From: Delphinapterus leucas
Taxonomy: Eukaryota > Chordata > Mammalia > Artiodactyla > Monodontidae
Direction of reading: 5' to 3'
Length of the DNA: 64,000 nucleotides
Assembly: GCF_002288925.2 (NCBI RefSeq)
Contig: NW_022098044.1
Location: 13,396,216-13,460,215, forward strand
Shown: positions 46,141 to 57,394 of the stretch, one piece after another
How positions within the stretch are numbered: position 1 is the stretch's first letter
Layout of the letters: every line of letters starts with the position of its first letter
Translations under genes and position numbers: made by a program
The notes under the pieces: model-generated
What the model saw: only the letters and a program-made list of their open reading frames with translations
The model's database searches: none
What the model was told of the DNA's origin: nothing

Positions 46141-49100
46141 TGTTTATAAAGTTTCAAGGAAAGGAACTCCTATACATGGTTGTTGAGGGTTTTTTAATCT
46201 ATTTATTCATAGGTGAAAAAGTAATCTAATTTCACCAAAATGTTGACAATGGTTATCCACAGGTAGATGGATGGTGTGTGATTGAAGACAGGAGTAGGGA
46301 TGTGTTTTTGTTGTTTGATTTCCAAATTATATTTTCTTATTCAGAAAGACAAAAGTGTATATGTTTTAAATGAAAACCAAGTGTCTTTAATTATTAAAAA
46401 GCCTAATTAGGTTTTCTAAAGTCTATGAAAGATTTTTATTTTTTCCGTGTTGTTTCATCAAACTGAAGAGAGGATTAAACTAATTTATCTTGATGCTAAG
46501 GGGAGCCCCGGTTAAGGCAATGGGACTGTAATTTGGGAGAATAGGCGAGATATTAAGCTATTGCTAAGGCTCAGGTCGGAAACTCTGAGCTTTCTGTTGT
46601 TATTAATGGAAGGACAAATGGAAAGAGGGGAGCTGAGCTGAAGAGTGGAAAGGCACTGGAGGGATACAAATCAAGATGAAAGGTGGCTGACTCGGCAAAA
46701 CTGTTAAATGACTTTGCAAAAGACCTGTCACAATGGATAAACGGCCCCTCCTGAAGAAGCAGCTTAGCATTCCTGCAGTGCACACACAATTATTTCCAGG
46801 GATGAGACTGACAGGAAGGAGAAAGAAAGAGGAACGGCAAGAAGATCTAAAGACGCCTTAATGAGTCTGCAGACATTTCTTAAATGAGCAACTGGGAAGA
46901 AGAGAGCTATAGAAGAAAAACCAAAACAAAGAGTGCATGTACTTCATTTTCAGCTTCAGCCACTGGGCAAACAACCACCATTCTGCCCTTTCTCTGCTCA
47001 TGAAAAACGGTGAGTTGCTCTGTGGATGCTGACTACACTCTAATTGTTTTTGTGGTAAGTGAGGCATAAAACCTATTGTCAAAAAACATGATGTCCACGG
47101 CGTACAGCCAGCCTTTATCTTCCCAGTAGATCACTCCCAGGGGTTAATGTTGTCAGAGGGACCCTCAAAATAACATGTGCTCGCATTTCTTTAAGGCAGA
47201 CTTTCAGGTCAGAGCCCCCCCTTTTTTCTCTAGTATCTCCTCCTCTGCAAGAAAAGAAGAACTTTCCTCAAGTATATAACCCTGTTATGTCAAATAAAGG
47301 CCACACGCCCAAGGAAAAGAGGCAGGAGTCGGCGGGAGGGTAGCATAGGTCTCCTCTCTAAAGCTTATGGAGAGTTGTACTGACAAACATTAGTTACACC
47401 CTTTGTATTATAGTAAGAACCCCTGTTGCTAACGCAATTCTTAGGATTCACTCTGCTGATTATTATATCTCATGATTTAGTTCTATTCATCAGAAACGAA
47501 TCAAAGGTACTCAAACAGCTTGCTGCTGGTTTCAAACCAATAATATCATTTTATTAAGTTTCCCTCTGCCAGCCTTTAATGATTATACACTTACTGGCAG
47601 GAATATTTTCTGGATCAGGACATTTTCAGCGTAATTTCCCTTTCAACCATTAGTTCTCAGGTCCTTTGGGCAGGAACCATGATTTGTTTGGATCACCTGC
47701 CTCCATGAGTAGAAAAATATATTATGATACAAACGTTTGGGTGAAATAGGCAGTTTTCACCCTGCTGCTCTCCACCAAGCTCCACGCCTCTCAAATTTAA
47801 TTGAAATCTTTTCAAAACACACAGATTAATCACACCCTTTGTAGGTATCCTGCCCTTAAGAAGCTGTACCAGCCTAAGAAGGGTCAGAGGTCACGGGAAG
47901 ACTTCAACCTTCAGTATTCTCGGACTGGTTGTAACTGAAAAATTACTAGTCAGTTGTGTGGGATGGCATGGAGGGCAGGTAATACTATGTTCTCATGATA
48001 ACCCACACAGCGGCCACTGCATTTGGAGCCTGACACCAAATTCTTTAGACTTGAATTAGAAAAGGCACTTCTTTGATAGATTTCTTCTTGTTCCAGTTTA
48101 CAGGCAACTAATCCTCACTGCATTGGATCAAACAGACGGGCACAATCAATTCAGGGAGAGCAAACAATGCCAGGTCTGCTCAGTCTTCCCTCAATGAGCA
48201 GCGGGGGGCGGGGGAGATGGAAAGAAAGAAAACGCAGGCATGCCTGCACCCAGGATAGCTTAGCAAAGGCAAAGATGAAAAGACAAGTTGAAATATATAT
48301 CCTGGCAGATGGAAGCGCTTGCTGTCAGAGGGAGAAGCTGAAACACCAACCACGATGCCAAGCACACCAAGCCTTCGGGCTCTGAGGGGTGTTGAAGGAG
48401 CTGGGGCAGACGGAAGTGGTTGTGATGTCAAAACGAAATTGGCACAGTGACTTTAGGGAGGGAAGAAGTCTGGATTTACTTAAGTCTCCATAGTCTGTGA
48501 TCTATAGCATCGTGTGATGAGCAAGTTAAATATTGCACTTAGGTAATTAAGTCTCAGAGAAACCAGTGCCTTCCAAAGCAGTATTAATTTACACTGCTAG
48601 ATCTTTCTAGGCTTGATTAGCCATTTGGTGAGAAGTCACACTGGAACGGCAGCCTAACAGTGGCAGGAGGAAAATTAACGAAAATGAGCTAGAAATAGGA
48701 GGTCCCAGTATTAGCGGTTTTCTCTCTGCCTTGGGACATGAAGTGCATGACAAGACGTTTCCTCATCTACCGGCAGGCACTCCCTCACCCAACAGCTCAA
48801 TCCCCCGCTCCAATGCTTTGCTCAAAAGGTGGGCAATGACTTAGCATTCTTTGACTCCTCTGACGTTTCCTGATCTCTCTTCTCTCCCATGGCCTTTATA
48901 TCTTCCCTTCTTGCCCCCGAATACAACTTGTCTACAGTACAGGGCATCAAAAGGGCTTCTGCGGATAACAGTTCTCCCTCTCCTGACTCTTTAAAGATCC
49001 TCACTGTTCTCAGAGATCCATCCTTTCCCTGCCATGGCTGTGAGTCAGTTTCTCTGGGCCAGCATATTCATCATCATGTATTCTGAGACAGAACACTGCT

Positions 49101-49547
49101 TTTTAAGAATGGGAAGATTAAAACATTTCTTGTCCCCAAGTGCCTGGATATTAGCAGCGAGATTGCCAGATTTTAGCTGACTAATGACTCCAAAGTGACA
49201 TCAGCATACATATAAACACATAACTGGCAAACATAAGCATAGGTAAATGTGCACGTGTGTCGTTAAGCTGCACCTTCTTTGCCATGAGCAAAACTTAATA
49301 AAAATACATATTTATAAATGTATGTAGCTTTATATGTGCATTTATGTACAAGTAAGCAACATCCTCCTTGTCTTCAGCAGGAAGTAAGGATGCCCCAAGT
49401 CTGGTTCCAATGGAGCACTACTACCCTACCTTGATCTGGCAGCTTCTCCATATTTTCTCTCTGTCAAAGACCCATAGGTCCACATGACTTTCACTTCCCA
49501 GATATTCTCCAACGGAAACACAAAGGTTCAAACAGTGAGCGACTTAC
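46141..49547. other. Repeat-poor 3.4 kb block, no gene recognised
   Basis: No recognisable SINE, LINE or LTR, and locally richer in GC than its surroundings (for example 48150-48450). Minus frames at 46571, 46858, 48180 and 48822 and plus frames at 48167 and 48889 were read: none shows a domain. A GTAAGT donor lookalike on the minus strand near 47590 has no open frame behind it. The block leads into the candidate exon. Confidence 0.45.
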
Positions 49548-49711
49548 CGCTGGAGGTGGTGGTCCAGAGAAGACTCCTCAGCATTCAGTAGAGCTGCTGC
49601 ACAGGTCAGCAGCTGATGGCTGCAGCTTACAGATTTGAGTTCCAAGATGAGGAGGCCCAAGCAGAACATAGATCCCATCTCCTCCAGTTCACTGGTACCA
49701 AACTGTAGACC
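49548..49711 (-). CDS. Candidate internal coding exon, gene not identified
   Basis: Read on the minus strand, the segment begins after a pyrimidine-rich stretch and acceptor (ctgacag, AG at 49713-49712) and ends at the donor gcg/gtaagt (GT at 49547-49546), a perfect match to the +1 to +6 consensus. One frame is open for all 164 bp (54 codons plus 2 bases) and stops only 1 base beyond the donor; it includes [19 protein letters not shown] and later [20 protein letters not shown]. An alternative acceptor (ctacag) would start it at 49702 and keep the frame. The composition (leucine- and alanine-rich, helix-like) would suit an alpha-helical repeat protein, but I do not recognise the family. It sits in an almost repeat-free block. 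It could be a false exon; no neighbouring exons were found. Confidence 0.4.
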
Positions 49712-50299
49712 CTGTCAGTTAAACAAAGCACTCAACAGTGAGTATAGGATGGAAACCGAGTGAAGACAATCTGCGATTAAGAGGAAGGACACCTGGACAT
49801 AGGCCTATCACAGAAATTAAGAACTAATAGCATTTATCAGTCACTGCCCAATGTGTTTTGTTGTGGGATTTGTGGCTTAGTGGTTCTCAGTCTGCATTAC
49901 ATCAACCTTCAGGATTTCCCAGAATTACTCCCAAGACAGCAATGACCGGGTAGGGGTACTAGAGGGCAGGAGGTGTACGTGGAGATCCAGGAGTCACTTC
50001 CCCCCACTTTAGATAAAGCAGCAGTGCTTCTATCTGTATTTTACAAAAGGGTTTCACAGCTGAAACCAAAGTCTGTAAACAATATTACTAAGAGATACCC
50101 TTTTTCTCCCATAAATTTGCCAACCAACGGAGAAGAATGAGGGAGATCTCTCACATACAAACACTAAGAACTTAAAAAAAAAACTCATTTACCATTTATT
50201 TAGAACCACCTATTCAGCTGTACTAAGATAACACATGAAAGCAAAGCCATGACATTCATGCTATGCTATTATTCACAAAGTTAACAGATAATAATAACA
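49712..50299. other. Unassigned flank of the candidate exon
   Basis: On the minus strand this would be the upstream intron. No repeat or second exon recognised. Confidence 0.45.
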
Positions 50300-50490
50300 A
50301 TGAACAAACAACTTTATTGAGCATTTACTATGTCCAGTACTGTTCTGAGCCCTTTTACATGCATTAACTCAGTGAATCCTTAACAAAGTCCTATGAGGTA
50401 GATATTGTTACTGTATCCATTCCACAGAGAAGGAGATTTAGACCCATAGAATTGATACTTTATCCATGCCCTGCCAGCTAGTACATAATA
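50300..50490 (-). mobile_element. MIR SINE (minus strand)
   Basis: 'tttattgagcatttactatg', 'acatgcattaactcagtgaa', 'gtcctatgaggtagatattg' and 'cacagagaaggagatttaga' form a well-preserved reverse-complement MIR. Confidence 0.9.
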
Positions 50491-50559
50491 GAGCCTCATA
50501 AATCACTTCTGACTTAACTACTCAACAAACAGCTTTATGTAGTCTAGGAGGAACTCTAT

Positions 50560-50735
50560 TACATGGTGAGGTAGAAAGTGCATGGTTTTTGAAGTTAGAT
50601 AAAAATTGGATTTGAATCCTGATTTTACTATTTTCTGACTGTGTGATCTTAGATATATGAACATTCGCCTTGATTTTCTCATTCATAAAAGGGATTATAA
50701 TTCTTCCCTCTATATACTTAGATAAGTCATGATAG
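50560..50735 (+). mobile_element. MIR SINE
   Basis: 'gtgcatggtttttgaagtta', 'ggatttgaatcctgatttta', 'ctgactgtgtgatcttagat' and 'tttctcattcataaaaggga' form MIR in plus orientation, facing the preceding copy. Confidence 0.85.
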
Positions 50736-51091
50736 GAATATTTCAAAGTCCCCCAATATTGATCAGTAATAGCTCAATTTTTCTTTCGTTCATCCTATAA
50801 AGATATTTAATATGACAGAATTCAATGTGGTCCTGAGGTCTTCATGTTTATAAAGTACATTTGACTTAAATGAAAAAGAATCAATTGTTGAATATTATAT
50901 TTTAAGAAATAGATTTTCCATCCAAAGAACAGTGATCAAGAAGACAGGGATGTGATAGTAAACATTTGAAAAGATTGGCCAAAAGTATCCCAAGGCAAAA
51001 ATAATTCCAAGCCGGGAAACTGTAAGCGTCACAAAAGAATTTCTAGGTAAAAGGATAAAGAAATGTGTAAAGTCCTCAAGTTTATTTTAAT
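50736..51091. other. Unassigned, no gene seen
   Basis: AT-rich sequence between a MIR and a young L1 tail. Confidence 0.5.
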
Positions 51092-51365
51092 TTATTTTTT
51101 GTTTTTTTAACATCTTTATTGGAGTATTATTGCTTTACAATGGTGTGTTAGTTTTTGCTTTATAACAAAGTGAATCAGCTATACATATATCCCCATACCT
51201 CCTCCCTCTTGCGTCTCCCTCCCACCCTCCCTATCCCACCCCTCCAGGCGGTCACAAAGCACCGAGCTGATCTCCCTGTGCTATGCGGCTGCTTCCCACT
51301 AGCTATCTATTTTACGTTTGGTAGTGTATATATGTCCATGCCACTCTCTCACTTTGTCCCAGCTT
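51092..51365 (-). mobile_element. Young L1 3' end, 5'-truncated (minus strand)
   Basis: T-rich tail, aacatctttattggagtatt, polypyrimidine block, 'gagctgatctccctgtgcta', ending at 'ctctcactttgtcccagctt'. A clear target duplication was not found, so the exact ends are uncertain. The frame at 51155 is not a gene. Confidence 0.92.
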
Positions 51366-52065
51366 GTTTTAGCTGTTTAAAAATGTGATTTTCTGCATGT
51401 TTGGACACCTGTTTTCCTGAAGAAAGGAGACATTACTTCAGAGTTAAGGGAAGTCTGTTGTTCCATAAACAACGGCAGTGGGAAGGGAAAGACGTGTTTA
51501 ACAAGTTATTTTCCTTAGGTCAATGGAAAAGAGCACTTTTTACAGAGACAGAAAAATCTCAGTCTCTTTCCATGTGCCACAGCTCTGAGGGCTGATACTT
51601 TTCCTCTGCCCATTTTCCTGGCTGCTTTTCTTCATTCTGGAAGGGCTGTCTTGGTCACACCCTCCTCCTCAGTCAGAAGCAGGAGGCCTCCTCTTACATG
51701 TGTTACCCCAGCATCCAGCTGAACAGACAACAGTCCAAAAGAAGGAAGAGTCCTGGCAGAAATAAATCTCAAAGCACGCACCATATTGCCAGGTCAGGGG
51801 CAATTTCTTCATACAAGTCAACTTCTGTACAACAGCAGACAAAATAATAGTGTTTTCATAATGCAAAAATAGTCCCATATCTCCGATACTGGTCTGTTTA
51901 TTTCAGCCAATGGTTGGTATTATAAAATGACTATTCTAGAAGACCTTGAATCATGGAACTTATACCATGTATTGGCTGTGGGGTCTTGGGTAACATTTAC
52001 TCTATTTCACCCTCTACTATCAATCTCACTTGAGTACCCTATACTTTTCACTCTCACACAGTATC
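51366..52065. other. Unassigned, no gene seen
   Basis: Unique-looking sequence; short frames at 51401 (+), 51669 (-) and 51927 (+) show no recognisable features. Confidence 0.5.
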
Positions 52066-52084
52066 AAAAACATTTGTTTATCCA

Positions 52085-52303
52085 GGAGCTTCCCTGGTGG
52101 CTAAGTGGTTGAGAGTCCGCCTGCTGATGCAGGGGACACGGGCTCGTGCCCTGGTCCGGGAGGATCCCACATGCCGCGGAGCGGCTGGGCCCGTGAGCTA
52201 TGGCCGCTGAGCCTGCGCGTCCGGAGCCTGTGCTTCGCAACGGGAGAGGCCACAACAGTGAGAGGCCTGCGTACCACAAAAACAAAAAAACAAAAAAACA
52301 AAA
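52085..52303 (+). mobile_element. CHR-type SINE (young, intact)
   Basis: Starts ggagcttccctggtggctaa and ends in an A tail with aaaaaaac units. Perfect 19-bp duplication aaaaacatttgtttatcca at 52066-52084 and 52304-52322, the longest in the window. The A box is altered (ggctaagtgg), as is the B box (gggctcgtgcc), so Pol III transcription of this copy may be weaker. Confidence 0.96.
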
Positions 52304-52322
52304 AAAAACATTTGTTTATCCA

Positions 52323-52819
52323 AACGGCCTCCTCTTACCTCCCACACCCAGCCTGGAGTGAAATCCTCAAAGGCAAGGACTGAGCAGTATCTGTTTTTTT
52401 TACATCCCTGGCATGGAATAAACAGCCTGTCATATGGCATGTCGTCCATATATTAAAAAGGGATAAGTAATGATTATAAATCGGTGGGTATAGAAAGGCA
52501 TGGACAGAGTATCTCCTGGATATTTATTGTATTTAAGTGAAACTTCATTTCTCTGAGTAACGAATAGAGGAATGCCTTTAAATTATGTTCTCCCATTGTT
52601 AAAGGTCATGAGCATTTTTTAAATTCTTATTTTATTTTTGCTCCAGGAGGTGCATTCACTCCCTGGATATGTTTGGGGAAACAGGTGGATAAAATTTAGA
52701 AATTCTGTTATATACTTTGGTCACTTACCATGTACTCACAGCAGCAAGGCTTTGGGTTAGTTTAAAAGTGCATCTTAATAAAACAGAGACCCAATTTTCC
52801 TCTCCCCCAGCTTAGTTGT
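52323..52819. other. Unassigned, no gene seen
   Basis: Unique-looking AT-rich sequence. Confidence 0.5.
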
Positions 52820-53140
52820 GTTAATTCGGCTTTGCTTTTCATAGCCGATGACAGAAAGCCTGACTATAGTGGCTTAAACATAAATAGAGCTTTATTTTCT
52901 GCATATTATAAGTTTTGGTGGGTATGAAGTTCATGGCATTATTTCAGTGTCCTAACAAAATCAGGGTCACTTTATCTGCCATTCTCCTGGTTTTCTCAAC
53001 ATGACTACAAGATGGCTGCTGTAGCTCCAGCCAGCACATCATCATTCAAGGAGGGAGAAAGAGAAAGTGGGGGGGAGGAGGTGACAGCATACTCTTGCTT
53101 ACACTTTATTGGCCAGAACTGTGTATTATAATAAAGCAAA
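52820..53140. mobile_element. Probable ancient interspersed repeat, family unassigned
   Basis: 'agtggcttaaacataaatag', 'gagctttattttctgcatat' and 'acaagatggctgctgtagct' recall a common old mammalian LTR-like repeat, but I could not fix the family or orientation. Confidence 0.3.
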
Positions 53141-53769
53141 CTCCAGCTTTACAATGGTCTGGTAAATGAACATTTTAGTTTGTTCATCCTCTTTAATAAA
53201 GACATGTAAGACAGAAGAGTGTTAGAAACAAGCGTTGGGTGAGCCAACAATGTCTGTCATATCAATATTCAGTTACCAATGCTGCCAGAAAGTATAGGTG
53301 CCTATCTTTTCATCACACTGGTAAGCAAAACTCACTAGCACAATTCTTTATATATATATACACACACATTAACTTTTCTTGATAATCTACCCCCAAATAA
53401 GTCAAATTCATAAGTACATTTGAACCCAAAGTTGCCTACCAACCTCATCCTCACTTAATTTTTAAATATTAATATGGGAAGAATATTTGTGTTATTACAG
53501 AAAATCACTTATTTTAATATTTATGTTATTGCAGAAAATTACATATTGGTAAGACATACACAGAATCCACAAAAGATAAGTTTATAAAGCATGAATACTG
53601 ATAACTGGTGAGCAAAAGAGGAAAGATAATTTAAAAACAAACATGGAAAAATGTTCTTATTACCTAAATAAAAATGCCTCTTACACCCAGCATATTGGTA
53701 GATATATATATTCAGATTTGTAATATTTAGTGCTGACTCATGATAAAAGCTGGCACATATCAAAATACA
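53141..53769. other. Unassigned, no gene seen
   Basis: AT-rich; short TA/CA tract at 53349-53370. The related sequences 'ttacagaaaatcacttattt' and 'attgcagaaaattacatatt' lie near 53495-53550, a small imperfect duplication. Confidence 0.5.
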
Positions 53770-54114
53770 TTGACTATGTGACATGATAATATCACTTCTG
53801 GGAACTTTTCCTAAGGAACTGATTCTAAATAAAAGTGAAGCCATATGTACAAACTGTGTATTATATCAAGGTTATATATAATAATTAAAATTTGAGAGAA
53901 ATAAAAGTCTAAATATCTAATAAGGAAAAAAATGACTAAGGAAATTATAATGGAATAAATTTTATGGCATATAATGAAGTCACTAAAATGATAATTATAC
54001 AACAATTTAACAATATGGAATATGTTTATGATTTAATGATAGGTGTGAAAAGCAAAATCCAAAGCACAAAATGATGTGATTTCTGGTGAAGACTTAGAAA
54101 TGAAAATTCCTCAC
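53770..54114 (+). mobile_element. Old L1 ORF2 3' remnant
   Basis: 'aatatcacttctgggaactt', 'ttcctaaggaactgattcta', 'tggcatataatgaagtcact' and 'aacaatatggaatatgttta' follow the end of an L1M-type ORF2, heavily mutated. The U6/L1 chimera was inserted into it at 54114. Confidence 0.7.
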
Positions 54115-54218
54115 GCTCTCTTTGGCAGCACATATACTAAAATTGGAACAATACAGAGAAGATTAGCATGGTCCCTGCACAAGGATGACACGCAAATACG
54201 TGAAGCATTTCATATTTT
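54115..54218 (+). pseudogene. RNU6 pseudogene: U6 snRNA retropseudogene (5' part of a U6-L1 chimera)
   Basis: Matches spliceosomal U6 snRNA from about nucleotide 3 to its terminal T-run: 'ggcagcacatatactaaaat', 'acagagaagattagcatgg' (with the ACAGAGA box), 'gatgacacgcaaat' and 'catatttt'. A handful of substitutions are seen (for example cttcgg to ctttgg, cgttcc to catttc). It has no Pol III TATA box or proximal element upstream, only old L1 sequence, so it is not expected to be expressed. Its 3' end passes directly into L1 sequence. Confidence 0.95.
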
Positions 54219-54495
54219 ATTTTACCAGGGGAAGGGATAGATTGGGAGTTTGGGATTGACATGCAAACACTGCTGTATTTAAAATAGATAATCAACAAGG
54301 ACCTACTGTATAGCACAGGGAACTTTGCTCAATATTATGTTACAGCTTAAATGGGAAAAGAATTTGAAAAAGAACAGATACATGAATATGTGTAACTGGA
54401 TCACTTTGCTGTACACCTGAAACTAACACAACATTGTTAATCAGCTACACTCCAATATGAAATAAAAAGTTTAAAAAAAGCCATTAAAAAAAAAA
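54219..54495 (+). mobile_element. L1 3' end fused to U6 (3' part of the chimera)
   Basis: Begins at 'ttttaccaggggaaggg' straight after the U6 T-run and runs through 'gggattgacatgcaaacact', 'aaggacctactgtatagcac' and 'gaaactaacacaacattgtt' to an A-rich tail. The whole U6+L1 unit lies between cctcac at 54109-54114 and cctcac at 54496-54501. With adjacent A-rich bases the duplication may extend to about 12 bp with two mismatches. One insertion event therefore covers both parts. Confidence 0.9.
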
Positions 54496-54519
54496 CCTCA
54501 CATACACTTTCAGACACCA

Positions 54520-55060
54520 TTGCTATGATTTGCCAATATTACACAAACATTTGGGGGAGGGGGCTCTATAATATCAATAAAACATCCATGTAAGAAATAC
54601 TTTTTAAAGTTATCGCTCCCTAGAAAAATGTTTAAAAAGCTGTATGTAGTATGCCAATAAACTATTGTAATTCCATTTAGCAGTTGTAAGATCTTCTCTT
54701 TATCTTTTATATTCTGAAGTATATTTAGATTTATTTCTTTTGTGTAATTCAGTGACACTAAAGATTGGTGTCTTTCATTAGTTCTAGAAAAGTGTCACCC
54801 ATTATCTCCTGTAATAATTTATCAACCCCATTCCCTATCTCCTCAATAACTCTTAGCTCTACTTTCATATTTTTATTTCTTTCTATCACTGTGATTCTGA
54901 ATACTTTATATAAATATTCCACTTTAATAATTCTCTCTCCAGCTTCATTGAACCGTCTCTTTAACTCATCCATCTCAAAAACTGTCTCTAAAACACTAAA
55001 AACACAGTTATTTATATTCTCTACCTGATTATTCTTGAATATAGTCTTTGCGTGCATCAT
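54520..55060 (-). pseudogene. L1/HAL1 ORF1 remnant
   Basis: On the minus strand a frame of 100 codons (54758-55060) ends in LLQEIMGDTFLELMKDTNL, the decayed form of the L1 ORF1p segment around EEIMAENFPNLMKETDI. The next frame (54510-54758) carries NIKDKEKILQLL, matching the following KxKDKEKILKAAR segment. The two are thus one ORF1 broken by a frameshift. No ORF2 text was seen on the same strand next to it, which would suit a HAL1 (half-L1) element, but this is not certain. Confidence 0.6.
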
Positions 55061-56489
55061 TTGTTGGTTTGATTTTTCTGTTTAATGTCAATAATGTAGG
55101 CTTGTTTGCTCAAATATTTTATGATTTTTCAAAATTTCTAAATTTATATTTCTTTTCATTCAAAGAAAGTCTTTGTGGATTGATTTTAATGCTCTTGCCT
55201 CCAGAAAGAACTTGTGTTTTCCTCCCCTGGGCACTTGGGGACAACAAATCAAGGACCATTATAGGCTGAGGTTTTGGCTTGAGGCCTTTTGGGCTACACT
55301 GTACCATTGAAATATGACTCCAAATCTGCTTGAAGGAGGGTTTGTGTTGAGAAATTATGAATAAAGACTTTTCCATTTTTTTCCTGCTCTACCCGAAGCA
55401 ATGGCCAAGACAGTCAGGCAAACCCACTTACTTGCTTCACAGATTGTGGTTTCACTAGTTTACTGACTGCAAATGTCATTTTTGGAGGTTCTGGCTTTGT
55501 GTGATTAAGTCTTCAATTAGTCCTCACATCTTGCATGGGCCTCTCTTTGTGTCCGAAAACTCAAGTTATAAGTGGATAGGGATTAATATCTGCCCCAAAG
55601 ACCTACAACAATGTCTGGCAAAGCCTATCTTTTTAACAAAACTAGGCTTCATTGAACACCCTCTATAAACATACACAGAGGGAAGACGTTACACCTATGT
55701 AGAAATACTGCAGTTAAAAAGGGTGGCACTCAAAGGACACCAAACAAGTACATTTACTACCAGAAATGAGAAAAATCTGGGACATTTCTTGTTTATATTC
55801 TTGGAAAGAATCAAGAGTATATTGCATTGGTGAAAGTGTAGCAAAAGGCATGATGAGAGAATAAGAGCACAGAAGAAATTGTACTATTGAGATGGAAAGT
55901 ACAATGTCTAAGTTAAAAGACATTGGAAAGAGTTAACAAACTGTTTGATGCAGAAAATAAAATTCATTTTGTATAGGACAGCTTTGAGAAATTTTCCAAT
56001 ATCTCAAGGGAAAACTAGATAAACAAGACAAGTTAAATATATAAATAAGAACTGTAGAACAGATTCAGGCACTTGATCTTGGACTTTCTTGGACTTTCAG
56101 ACTAGGTAGTATGGGAGTCATAACAGAAGTCAAGAAAAAGAAAAAGAGAGAAAAAAGCATGAAGAAGAGAAGAAAGAAATTCCTTACATTAAAAAAAAAA
56201 TCTGAGTCTGCAGATCAAACAAGCTCATCAAATACATGTGTTATAATTAATGAAAAGGAACAAAAAAAGTATAAAGATCCCTATAAATAATCAAAATTAA
56301 ATAGTAAAATTTGCTCACACCACTAAATACCAAGGACAATGAAGCAACAACATACAGAATTGAGGAGAAAATACTGTGACTGAAAAATGTTGTTTAAGTG
56401 TGAGGGCCTTAGGAAGATAAACCCAAGGAAGAGAAAGAATTAAACACAGACCACACATTGAGAAGGAAAATTTCAGAATTTCTTTTAAA
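55061..56489. other. Unassigned, probably old LINE debris
   Basis: No gene recognised. A-rich stretches at 56130-56200 and text such as 'acatacagaattgaggagaa' suggest decayed L1 or HAL1 sequence. The minus frames at 55119-55376 and 55714-55923 have no recognisable domain. Confidence 0.4.
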
Positions 56490-57110
56490 ATATTGTTGTA
56501 ACCCTTTTATAATAACCAATACATGAAAACAACCTAAGTATCTATCAATGAACGAATTGATAAAGAAAATGTGATATAGATAAAGGTATACATATAGATA
56601 GATATATTAGGATAGTAGTCAACCATAAAACAGAAGGAAATCCTGCCATTTGCAACAACATGGATAGACCTTGAGCACATTACGCTAAGTGAAATAAATC
56701 AGAGAAAGACAAACACTGTATGATCTTACTTATATGTGGAATCTGAAAAAAACAAACATTGATACAGAGAACATATTGGTGGTTGCTACAGGTGGGCAGG
56801 TGGAAGGTGGGCAAAATGGGTGAAGGTGGTCAAAAGTTACAAACTTACAACTGTAAAATAAGTCCTGGGGATGTAATGTGCAGCATAGTGACTATAGTTA
56901 ATAATACGGTATCATATATTTGAAAGTTGCTAAGGTAGTAAATCTTAAAGGTTCTCATCACAAAAAAAGTTGTAACTATGTGTGGTGATGAATATTAACA
57001 AAACATGATGATTATTTCTCAATATATACATTTATCAGATCACTATGTTGTACAGCTGAAACTAATGTAATGTTATATGCCAATTATAACTCAATAAAAA
57101 GTGGGAAAAT
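56490..57110 (+). mobile_element. Old L1 3' end (L1MA-like)
   Basis: 'acaacatggatagaccttga', 'agtgaaataaatcagagaaa', 'atgatcttacttatatgtgg', then the 3' UTR 'gtgactatagttaataatac' and 'cagctgaaactaatgtaatg', ending 'actcaataaaaagtgg'. Plus orientation; the ORF2 end is frame-broken. Confidence 0.88.
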
Positions 57111-57394
57111 ATTAGCATAACCCTAAAACCAAAAAACTGATCATTATAGCACATAAATAAAGCAGCAAGACAAATAATTAATTATACAGCATGGCCTAGA
57201 GAGTATTTTTCTAAGAATGACATGGGGTTGGTTTTATTAGGAAATCTACTAACAGAAATGTTAACACATAGAGATCAAAAGGCAGAAGAGAAAAGAGAAC
57301 AACAACAACAAAAAAAAAACCAGGACCTTCTGTATGCATCCATTTCTAATACAAGTCTTAGTATATGAGCCCACAAGGCACTTACTAAACCTGA

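Noticed and set aside
47586..47710. Second minus-strand exon with a GTAAGT donor
   Set aside because: The donor lookalike (complement of acttac near 47588) has stops in all three frames within the adjacent 110 bp.
54115..54218. Functional U6 snRNA gene
   Set aside because: No upstream TATA box or proximal sequence element, several substitutions, and clear retroposition hallmarks with an L1 tail.
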